From the NCBI RefSeq assembly GCF_965218915.1, contig NZ_OZ244708.1, positions 2,852,001 through 2,916,000 on the forward strand: a DNA stretch of 64,000 bases, given 5' to 3'. This document shows, in pieces, positions 40,040 to 47,329 of this stretch. The notes under the pieces were generated by a model. It ran no database searches. It had not been told where the DNA came from and was given only the letters and a program-made list of their open reading frames with translations. The stretch's first letter is position 1; the number at the start of each line of letters is the position of its first letter. The translations under genes were made by a program, and so were the position numbers. This DNA comes from Novosphingopyxis sp965218915. GTDB lineage: Bacteria > Pseudomonadota > Alphaproteobacteria > Sphingomonadales > Sphingomonadaceae.

Positions 40040-41167
40040 TCATTCCACGTCCTCCACCTCGACCGCCTCGCCCGTCACGCGCTGCGCCAGGGCGGCGGCC
40101 ATGAACGGGTCGAGCGCGCCGTCGAGCACGTCGCCGGGCGCGGTGCTGGTGGTGCCGGTGCGCAGGTCCTTGACCATCTGATAGGGCTGCAGGACGTACG
40201 AACGGATCTGGCTGCCCCAGCCGATGTCGGATTTGGAGGCATGTTCGGCCATCGCGCGCTCCTCGCGCTCGCGCAGTTCGGCCTCGTACAGGCGGGCCTT
40301 CAGCATGCTCATCGCCTCGGCGCGGTTCTTGTGCTGGCTGCGGTCGTTCTGGCAGGCGACGATAATGCCCGATGGGACGTGCGTGATACGCACCGCGCTG
40401 TCGGTGGTATTGACATGCTGCCCGCCGGCGCCGGACGCGCGGTAGGTGTCGATCTTGAGGTCGCTCTCGTTGATCTCGATGGCGATGTCATCGTCGATCA
40501 CGGGATAGACCCAGACGCTGGAGAAGCTGGTGTGGCGGCGCGCCGAACTGTCATAGGGGCTGATGCGCACGAGCCGGTGAACGCCGCTTTCGGTCTTGGC
40601 GTAACCGTACGCGTTCTCGCCCTTCAGCAGCAGCGTTGCGGATTTGATGCCCGCGCTGTCGCCCGCCTGATATTCCACCATCTCGACCTTGTAGCCGCGC
40701 TTCTCGCCCCAGCGCTGGTACATGCGCAGCAGCATCTCGGCCCAGTCGTTGCTCTCGGTGCCGCCCGCGCCGGCGTGGATCTCGATATAGCTGTCGTTGC
40801 CGTCCGCCTCGCCGCCGAGCAGCGCCTCGACCTTGTCGCGGTCGGCGCGGTCCGCGAGCTTGGCCAGGCTGGCCAGCGCCTCGTCCGCCATCTCCGCGTC
40901 GCCCTCGGCATCGGCCAGTTCGATCAGCTCGACATTGTCATCCTTGTCCGCCGCGATCTCCCTGGCCGCGCCGATATTGGTATCGAGCCGGCCGCGCTCG
41001 CGCATCACGCTCTCGGCCTGCTTGGGGTCGTCCCACAGGGCCGGGTCCTCGACGCGGGCGTTGAGCTCGTCGAGGCGGCGCAGCGCGCGCTCCCAGTCGA
41101 GCGAGCGACGGATGAGTTCGAGGGCGGCGTCGATGCGGTCGACAAGGGCTTGCGCTTCTGCGCGCAT
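40040..41167 (-). CDS. prfB: Peptide chain release factor 2
   Basis: RF2 terminates at UAA and UGA. The 375-residue protein has the GGQ motif in SGAGGQHVNTTDSAVRI and the stop-recognition segment VRISPYDSSARRHTSF, where SPY replaces the enterobacterial SPF (common in alphaproteobacteria). The frame is continuous from ATG at 41167, so there is no programmed +1 frameshift as in E. coli prfB. It is longer at the N-terminus than RF1-type proteins, as expected. Confidence 0.95.
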   Translation of the reverse strand: MRAEAQALVDRIDAALELIRRSLDWERALRRLDELNARVEDPALWDDPKQAESVMRERGRLDTNIGAAREIAADKDDNVELIELADAEGDAEMADEALASLAKLADRADRDKVEALLGGEADGNDSYIEIHAGAGGTESNDWAEMLLRMYQRWGEKRGYKVEMVEYQAGDSAGIKSATLLLKGENAYGYAKTESGVHRLVRISPYDSSARRHTSFSSVWVYPVIDDDIAIEINESDLKIDTYRASGAGGQHVNTTDSAVRITHVPSGIIVACQNDRSQHKNRAEAMSMLKARLYEAELREREERAMAEHASKSDIGWGSQIRSYVLQPYQMVKDLRTGTTSTAPGDVLDGALDPFMAAALAQRVTGEAVEVEDVE

Positions 41168-41183
41168 GGACGGGCTCCGGCAT

Positions 41184-41246
41184 GGGGTTCGAGTTCAGGG
41201 GGGGTTCGAGTTCAGGGGGGTTCGAGTTCAGGGGTTCGAATTCAGG
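41184..41246. repeat. Four short tandem repeats upstream of prfB
   Basis: ggggttcgagttcagg occurs three times in tandem with 0-1 extra G, plus a fourth variant ggttcgaattcagg. They begin 16 bp before the prfB start and extend away from it. Such a 16-17-bp array between divergent genes may vary in copy number between strains. Confidence 0.8.
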
Positions 41247-41403
41247 AATTAGTCGTTCGGGCCGCGATGTAAAGCGTCCGGAGCAGGTGTGGAACAGGGC
41301 GGCCCATCCGGCGTTCGGCATCGAAGCGCCTATCGTTCAGATAATTGCGCCGTGCTTCACCTGCATCAATCGACCTTTCCCGAAAAGACCCTATTGCGCC
41401 GCC

Positions 41404-42078
41404 ATGCATCCGACGCCGCCAGACCTGCTCGAGCGCTTCATCGCGCGCAACCGCTTCCCCTGCGTCGGCGCCAAATCGGCGCTGGGCAAGCGGCAGCTCG
41501 AGATCGTCACCGCGCGCTCGATCGCGTCGAGCTGGAACGATGTCGAGATTCACCGCCAGCTGCTGGCCTTCGCCGAGACCGCACGGGCGGACCCGCGGCT
41601 GTTCCGGTCCTTCGCGGTGATCTTCTGCGCGCCGCGCAGCTTGAGCGAGCAAGCGTTCGAGCGTCATATGTGGGCGCGCATCCAGTCGCTGACCGACAAG
41701 GATGTCTGGCTGGGCCAGAAGCCGGATGCGGACGTCAGCGCGGACCCGGACAATCCGCATTTTTCGCTGAGCTTCGGCGGTTCGGCCTTTTTCGTGGTCG
41801 GCCTGCATCCCGGCGCCAGCCGCAAGGCGCGGCGTTTCCGCTATCCGACGCTGGTGTTCAACCTGCACGACCAGTTCGAAACACTGCGCGAGCAGGGACG
41901 CTACGAGAAGCTGCGCGGGGCGATTCTTGCCCGCGACCACAGGCTGCAAGGGTCGGACAATCCCATGCTGTCGCGCCACGGCACGGTATCGGAAGCGCGG
42001 CAATATAGCGGACGCGCGGTGCCGGGCAGCTGGTCCGCGCCCTATCAGCGGGCCGCATCGACAAAGGATATCGCATGA
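41404..42078 (+). CDS. YqcI/YcgG family protein, GntA-like heme-dependent guanidino N-hydroxylase homologue
   Basis: This 224-residue protein starts MHPTPPDLLERFIARNRFPC and contains FPCVGAKSALGKRQLEI, AVIFCAPRSLSEQAFE and FSLSFGGSAFFVVGLHPGAS, followed by RYPTLVFNLHDQFE. This is the YqcI/YcgG family (PF08892). Characterised members, such as GntA of guanitoxin biosynthesis, are heme enzymes that N-hydroxylate guanidino groups. The Cys in FPC and the His in GLHPGAS are candidate heme ligands. It overlaps the DUF1989 gene by ATGA, so the pair forms an operon. The substrate here is unknown. Confidence 0.82.
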   Translation: MHPTPPDLLERFIARNRFPCVGAKSALGKRQLEIVTARSIASSWNDVEIHRQLLAFAETARADPRLFRSFAVIFCAPRSLSEQAFERHMWARIQSLTDKDVWLGQKPDADVSADPDNPHFSLSFGGSAFFVVGLHPGASRKARRFRYPTLVFNLHDQFETLREQGRYEKLRGAILARDHRLQGSDNPMLSRHGTVSEARQYSGRAVPGSWSAPYQRAASTKDIA

Positions 42079-42662
42079 CCGACATGACCCGGATCGAGCG
42101 CCGCAGCGGCACCGCGTTCAAGCTGCAGCGCGGCCAGCGGTTGACGGTGTGCGACCCCATGGGCGAGCAGGTCAGCGACATGGTGGCCTTTGCGGCGGGC
42201 GACATGGACGAGGTCATCTCCAACGGCCGCACCTTCGATTATCAGGACACGATCTACCTGACGAGCGGCCACAAGCTCTATTCCAACCGCTCGAACGTCA
42301 TGCTGGCAATCGAGCGCGACGATGTCGGGCGACATGATTTCCTGCTGACGCCTTGTTCGAAGGATACCTTCCGCATCCTCTATAACGACGACGATCCGCA
42401 CCACGGCTGCTTCGGCAACCTCGCCGCCGCGCTGGAGCCCCATGGTATTTCGCCGGACCGGATACCGTGCGCGTTCAATATCTTCATGAACGTGCCGGTC
42501 GATGGCGAAACTGGCCGGTTCAGCGTCGAGCCGCCGCTGTCCAAAGCGGGCGATTGCATCGTCTTTCGCGCCGAGATGGATTTGATCGTCGGCCTCACCG
42601 CCTGTTCTGCGCCGGGCAGCAACAACGGCACGATGACGCCGATCGACTACCGCGTCGACTGA
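42075..42662 (+). CDS. DUF1989 / urea carboxylase-associated family protein
   Basis: This 195-residue protein matches DUF1989: LQRGQRLTVCDPMGEQVSDM, SNGRTFDYQDTIYLTSGHKL, LTPCSKDTFRILYNDDDPHH and CFGNLAAALEPHGI. Relatives are encoded with urea carboxylase and guanidine-degradation enzymes and are proposed to act on carboxyguanidine or related compounds. Conserved Cys (TPCS, GCFGN) and His (DDPHHGC) could form a metal site. Coupling to a guanidino N-hydroxylase-like gene suggests nitrogen metabolism of guanidino compounds. Confidence 0.87.
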   Translation: MTDMTRIERRSGTAFKLQRGQRLTVCDPMGEQVSDMVAFAAGDMDEVISNGRTFDYQDTIYLTSGHKLYSNRSNVMLAIERDDVGRHDFLLTPCSKDTFRILYNDDDPHHGCFGNLAAALEPHGISPDRIPCAFNIFMNVPVDGETGRFSVEPPLSKAGDCIVFRAEMDLIVGLTACSAPGSNNGTMTPIDYRVD

Positions 42663-42675
42663 GCGCCCCCACCCC

Positions 42676-43287
42676 TCACTCGTGCCCCGGCAGCGGGTTG
42701 TCCTTCAGCAGCCTGGCCAGATGCACCGCGTTGTCGGCGACCATTCCCGCGGTCTCGATGACCTTGTCCGGAATCTCGTCGAGGTCCTTGAAGTCCACGC
42801 TCCCCATCGCCTCGCCCACCCAATAGCAGGCCGAGACCGGCGGGATCGTCCAGCCGGTGTCGTTCAGCGACTGCGCCAGTTCGGCCGAGACGTGATGCGC
42901 GCCGTCCTCGTTGCCCACGATCGCGAACACCGCGACCTTGTTGTAGCTCGGCATCCTGCCCTCGTCGTCGGTCTCGCTCAGGAACGCGTCCATCCGCTCG
43001 CATACCCGCTTGGCGACGGAGGAGGGCTGGCCCATCCAGATCGGCCCGCCGAACACCAGGATATCGGCCGCCAAAATCTTCTCGCGGATGGCCGGCCAGG
43101 CATCGCCCTCGCCCATGTCGCTCGTCACGCCCGGCTTGATGTCGTGCGCGGCGAGGCGGATCGTCTCGGCGATCGTGACGTCATGCTTGTCCAGCGCCTT
43201 GCCGATCTGTTCGATCATCCGGTCGGTGGAGCTTTCGCCGCTCGGTTTCAGACTGGCGTTGACGGCGATGGCCGTGATGGCGGGCAT
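42676..43287 (-). CDS. Flavodoxin-like NADPH-dependent FMN reductase
   Basis: This 203-residue protein has the flavodoxin fold: ITAIAVNASLKPSGESSTDR as the phosphate-binding loop, then ADILVFGGPIWMGQPSSVAK and NKVAVFAIVGNEDGAHHVSA. Such proteins reduce FMN, quinones or azo compounds using NAD(P)H. It is convergent with the DUF1989 gene. Physiological substrate not evident. Confidence 0.88.
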   Translation of the reverse strand: MPAITAIAVNASLKPSGESSTDRMIEQIGKALDKHDVTIAETIRLAAHDIKPGVTSDMGEGDAWPAIREKILAADILVFGGPIWMGQPSSVAKRVCERMDAFLSETDDEGRMPSYNKVAVFAIVGNEDGAHHVSAELAQSLNDTGWTIPPVSACYWVGEAMGSVDFKDLDEIPDKVIETAGMVADNAVHLARLLKDNPLPGHE

Positions 43288-43341
43288 GGGCAGTTCTCCT
43301 GTAGAGCGAATGGCCTGCGAACGCCGCGCCGCGGCAAAGGT

Positions 43342-43635
43342 TCAGTGCGTTTCGCGAGACGGCGCTTCGACGGCGAGCGGACCGGCGCCGTTCGCGCTGG
43401 CCGGTTGCGCCCGGCCCATGGTCCAGTTCTCCTGCATCCGCACCTTGGGGTTGGGCGCGCACCAGATTTCGCCGGTGCCGTCGATCGCGGTGACCCAGAT
43501 CAGATTATGTTCCGGGCCGTAATCGATGACCGCGATGGCATTGCCCTTGCCGCGGTCGATCACGGTGACGGGGATGGGGGGGTTCAATTGCGTGAACAAG
43601 GCCTTGGCTCCGGTGATTGTGGGCGGACGGAACAT
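43342..43635 (-). CDS. Hypothetical protein
   Basis: This 97-residue protein (MFRPPTITGAKALFTQLNPP...) has a central beta region, IAVIDYGPEHNLIWVTAIDG, followed by EIWCAPNPKVRMQENWTMGR. The pattern resembles small conserved proteobacterial proteins of unknown role. It lies upstream of the flavodoxin gene on the same strand, divergent from the phosphatase. Confidence 0.7.
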   Translation of the reverse strand: MFRPPTITGAKALFTQLNPPIPVTVIDRGKGNAIAVIDYGPEHNLIWVTAIDGTGEIWCAPNPKVRMQENWTMGRAQPASANGAGPLAVEAPSRETH

Positions 43636-43793
43636 CAACGCACGCTTCCGGCAAAACCTCGCACAATATATGTATTTTTCGCTGCATTCCGTCGATGGTC
43701 CGGGGCCATCGAACGCAAAAGCCCGATCGTCTTGTTCCCGTCACCGGCCTGTGGGAAAGCGGGTGCCGTCCGATAACAGATGCGAGTCCCGTC

Positions 43794-45365
43794 ATGCGCA
43801 GCCTTATTGCCCTCGTCCCGATCCTGCTCGCCGGGTGCGCCGCCGGCGCGCAGGTGCCCGCCGCCGCGCCGCCGCCATCCGAAGGCAGCCGTCCGCAGGC
43901 CGATACGGTCGAAAGCGGCGACGTTCCCGCCGAGCCCGCTGCAGCGCGCGCCAAGACCGCCGCGCAATATCGCGCCGAGGCGGCGGCCTTCATCGACCGG
44001 CAGGTCGCGCGCGCCCCGATCAAGGGCCCGGCGAAGAACCTGATCATCTTCATCGGCGACGGCATGGGCGTCGGCACGATCACCGCGGGCCGCATCTTCG
44101 AGGGCGAACAGCAGGGCCGCGACGGCGAAAGCCTGGTCGCCGCGCTCGACAGCCTGCCCTATAGCGCGCTGGTCAAAACCTATTCGACCGATTTTCAGGT
44201 GCCCGACAGCGCCGCCACCGCCACCGCCATCTTCACCGGCACCAAATCGCGCAGCGGCACGCTGGGCATGGCGCCGAGCGTGACGACCGGCGATTGCGCC
44301 GCCTCGAAGGGCTCGCCGGTCGAAACGCTGTTCGAGCAGGCCGAGGACGCGGGCCGCGCGACCGGCATCATCTCCACCGCGCGCATCACCCACGCCACCC
44401 CCGCCGCGACCTACGCGCACAGCGCCAGCCGCGACTGGGAGAACGACGCGGTGCTGCCGGACGAGGCCAGGGCCGCGGGCTGTATCGATATCGCCGCGCA
44501 ACTGGTGAACTGGAACCATGGCAATGGCTTCGAGCTGATGATGGGCGGCGGCCGCGCCAATTTCCTGCGCTCCGACCAGGCCGATCCCGAATATCCGGAC
44601 AAGACCGGCGCGCGCACCGATGGCAGGAATCTGGCGGCGGACTGGGCCGCGAAAACCGGCGGCCATTATATCTGGAACGGCGACCAGTTCGCCGCGCTGC
44701 CCGCGGACGGCAAGCCGGTGCTCGCCCTGTTCGAGCCCAGCCACATGCAATATGACGCCGACCGGGCGGAAGACCCCGGCAAGGAACCCTCGATCGCCGC
44801 CATGACCCGCGCCGCGATCGGGCGCTTGTCCTCCGATCCCGACGGCTTCGTGCTGCTGGTCGAGGGCGGCCGGATCGACCATGCGCATCACGCCGGCAAC
44901 GCCTACCGCGCGCTCGACGATTTCGCGGCGATGGACGAGGCGGTGAGGACCGCGCTGGAGCTGACCGATCCGTCCGACACGATGATCCTGGTGACCGCCG
45001 ATCACAGCCACGTCTTCACCATGGCCGGCTATCCCCCGCGCGGAAACCCGATTCTGGGGCTGGTCAATGCGGACGAGGACGGCGCGCCTGCCACCAAGGA
45101 CGGCAAGGCCTACACCACGCTGGGCTATGCGAACGGACCCGGCGCGGTCCCCGCCACCGGCCGCCCCGACCCGGCCGATGTCGATACCACCGCCAAGGAT
45201 TATCTGCAGCAATCGCTCGTGCCGCTGGGGTCCGAAACCCATTCGGGCGAAGATGTCGCGCTGAAGGCGAGCGGCCCGGAGGCCTATCTGGTATCCGGCA
45301 CGATCGAGCAGAACGCGATCTACGCGATCATGGCGCATGCGCTGGGGTTGCCGCTGGAAAAATAG
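43794..45365 (+). CDS. Alkaline phosphatase, PhoA type, lipoprotein
   Basis: This 523-residue protein has a lipobox (LVPILLAGCAAG), so it is probably outer- or inner-membrane anchored in the periplasm. The PhoA metal and active-site set is visible: IIFIGDGMGVGT, nucleophile Ser in VPDSAATATAIFTG, LLVEGGRIDHAHHAGN, ILVTADHSHVF and SETHSGEDV. It hydrolyses phosphomonoesters. No Pho box was identified. Confidence 0.93.
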   Translation: MRSLIALVPILLAGCAAGAQVPAAAPPPSEGSRPQADTVESGDVPAEPAAARAKTAAQYRAEAAAFIDRQVARAPIKGPAKNLIIFIGDGMGVGTITAGRIFEGEQQGRDGESLVAALDSLPYSALVKTYSTDFQVPDSAATATAIFTGTKSRSGTLGMAPSVTTGDCAASKGSPVETLFEQAEDAGRATGIISTARITHATPAATYAHSASRDWENDAVLPDEARAAGCIDIAAQLVNWNHGNGFELMMGGGRANFLRSDQADPEYPDKTGARTDGRNLAADWAAKTGGHYIWNGDQFAALPADGKPVLALFEPSHMQYDADRAEDPGKEPSIAAMTRAAIGRLSSDPDGFVLLVEGGRIDHAHHAGNAYRALDDFAAMDEAVRTALELTDPSDTMILVTADHSHVFTMAGYPPRGNPILGLVNADEDGAPATKDGKAYTTLGYANGPGAVPATGRPDPADVDTTAKDYLQQSLVPLGSETHSGEDVALKASGPEAYLVSGTIEQNAIYAIMAHALGLPLEK

Positions 45366-45519
45366 GGAAAGGCCATTGGGGGAGGTCTGCCTGGCTAAAG
45401 ACCCGATTGCGAATGCAATTTTGCTCTGCCACTATAGTTCTCATGAACAAGCGACCCTCGCGCGGCGTCCGGCTTATGCCCTTCAAGGCCGCCACCTCTT
45501 GCACAGCGATGGCCCCGGC

Positions 45520-46185
45520 ATGAGCGGCACCTTGTCCAAGCTCATCATGGTGATCGCCATTTCCTGCCTCGGCGTCAGCCGGCGCGAATGGGCGCTTGCG
45601 ATGCTGGCGGAGTTCAAGCCGGCCACCGAAGCGGGGCATCCGCTGTCCTACTCGCTGGCCTGCCTGGTCGCGGCCTTGCGCGAGATGCCGAAACACCAGG
45701 AAGGGCGCAGGATGCTGGCGCGCTACGGCCTCGTTCTGACGCTGTTGCTGCCGTTCGCGGCGATGCTGCTTGCCGGCGCGCTGGCCGGTTATCCGTTTAT
45801 CGATCTGCCGGACCTGTTCGCGGTCCATCCGCATGCCGTGAGCAGCTGGATGCCGGGCGGCGTGAACGGCAGCAACCGGTTTTCGATCCAGACGCTGACG
45901 GTTCTGTTTCTGCTGCTGTCGGCCCGGCACGTCCTCGTCGCCTGGTTCGTCGTCGAGCGCGAATGGGCGCGCGCCGGCGCCGCCCAAAGGTTCGGCGCGG
46001 CCATGATCACGACGCTGGCGCTCTTCACCGGCGTCCTCATGCGCGAGGCGACCAGCGCGATCCTGCCGTCCGTGACCCTCGCGATCGAGCTGCTGGCCGT
46101 GACCGCACTTGCGGCGTGGCACGACGGCGCGGGCGATCAAAACGAGCCCGACCGGGAAAATGTTCAGAACTATCTCGCCAACTGA
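45520..46185 (+). CDS. Hypothetical polytopic membrane protein
   Basis: This 221-residue protein with about four membrane helices includes LARYGLVLTLLLPFAAMLLA, TLTVLFLLLSARHVLVAWFV and LPSVTLAIELLAVTALAAW. The N-terminal part is soluble (SRREWALAMLAEFKPATEAG). No family is recognised. TATAGT at 45433-45438 is a plausible -10 element for it. The start at 45520 is the best Met, though without a strong ribosome site. Confidence 0.65.
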   Translation: MSGTLSKLIMVIAISCLGVSRREWALAMLAEFKPATEAGHPLSYSLACLVAALREMPKHQEGRRMLARYGLVLTLLLPFAAMLLAGALAGYPFIDLPDLFAVHPHAVSSWMPGGVNGSNRFSIQTLTVLFLLLSARHVLVAWFVVEREWARAGAAQRFGAAMITTLALFTGVLMREATSAILPSVTLAIELLAVTALAAWHDGAGDQNEPDRENVQNYLAN

Positions 46186-46336
46186 GCGCCCGTAGCGGCG
46201 CCTGCCAAGGCCGCCTTGCGATGGATACGGCGTGCTGGATACAGGAAATTTCCTTGCGCCGCCGCGCAACGGTTCCGTGCTCATTTTGTCAACTTCGCCG
46301 TACGATCATGCGCCAAGGCGACCCCCTGCGGTGTCG

Positions 46337-47278
46337 CTATTCACCAGGCGGGCTCGCGGCATCTTCCGCCTTTTCCGGGCGGACGTAGATCGAAGACAGC
46401 TCGGGCACCGCCTCGCGCAGCTGGTCTTCCAGTTCCTCGATCAGCCGCTCGCCCTCGCCCATGGTGACCTCGTCCTCGATATCCGCGCTGATCGCGGCGA
46501 ACACCTGTTTGGGCGAGGTGTGAACGGTGCGGACATGGTTGACCGCGGTGATCCAGTCCTGCTTGTCGACCACCGCGCGGATGCGCTCGATCAGCGCGAA
46601 ATCGGCGCGCTCGCCGATCAGCAGGCCCTTGGCCTCGCGCGCCAGCAGCACGGCCACCATCGCCAGGATCAAGCCGATCGCGATCGAGGCAAGGCCGTCT
46701 AGCCTGGGCGCATCGAAATAATGGCTCGCCCACACGCCAACCGCCGCGACGATCAGCCCGGCCAGCGCGGCCGAATCCTCGAACAGGACGATGAAGACGG
46801 ACGGATCCTTCGACTGCTTGACCGCTTCCCACCAGCCTTGGTCGCCCTTGGTCGAGGCGAATTCGCGGATCGCGATCCCCCAGCTGGTCCCCTCCATCAG
46901 AAAGGCGACGCCGAGCACGATATAGTTGATCGTGGGATCGGTCAGCTCTTCGGGTGAAACCCAATGGACATAGCCTTCATAGACCGAAAGCCCCGCGCCC
47001 ACCGAGAAGATCAGGATCGCCACGACGAACGCCCAGAAATACAGCTCGCGCCCATAGCCGAAGGGATGCTCGCGGTCGGGCGGACGGTCGGCGCGATGCT
47101 CGCCGTAGAGCAGCAGCACCTGGTTGAGGCTGTCGACCACCGAGTGGAACCCCTCGGACAGCATCGATGAGGAGCCGGTCATGCCCGCCGCGACGAACTT
47201 GGCGACCGCGATCCCCAGATTGGCGGTCAGCGCGCCGAACAGGACGAAATTCTTGCGAATATAGGAGGCGATCGCCAT
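46337..47278 (-). CDS. Cation diffusion facilitator family transporter
   Basis: This 313-residue CDF transporter has metal-site helix residues in EGFHSVVDSLNQ (H and D) and VLFEDSAALAGLIV (E and D), five to six membrane helices and a C-terminal cytoplasmic ferredoxin-like domain (from about 215: ERIRAVVDKQDWITAVNHVR). The overall layout resembles the ZnT9-like subgroup of CDF proteins. It exports divalent metals, probably Zn or Mn. Its start codes MAIASYIRKNFVLFGALTAN. Confidence 0.9.
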   Translation of the reverse strand: MAIASYIRKNFVLFGALTANLGIAVAKFVAAGMTGSSSMLSEGFHSVVDSLNQVLLLYGEHRADRPPDREHPFGYGRELYFWAFVVAILIFSVGAGLSVYEGYVHWVSPEELTDPTINYIVLGVAFLMEGTSWGIAIREFASTKGDQGWWEAVKQSKDPSVFIVLFEDSAALAGLIVAAVGVWASHYFDAPRLDGLASIAIGLILAMVAVLLAREAKGLLIGERADFALIERIRAVVDKQDWITAVNHVRTVHTSPKQVFAAISADIEDEVTMGEGERLIEELEDQLREAVPELSSIYVRPEKAEDAASPPGE

Positions 47279-47329
47279 GAGCCGCTAATGCGCGCGCGTG
47301 CCGATGGCTCCCGGATGTGCCATCGGGAT

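Noticed and set aside
41090..41167. Programmed frameshift in prfB
   Set aside because: The frame is continuous from the start codon through the N-terminal domain with no in-frame TGA, so the E. coli type frameshift is absent.
45443..45523. 26-codon leader peptide (MNKRPSRGVRLMPFKAATSC...) overlapping the 45520 gene as ATGA
   Set aside because: The ATG lies almost at the expected transcription start for the TATAGT element, has no ribosome site and shows no attenuation hairpin; kept only as a remote possibility.
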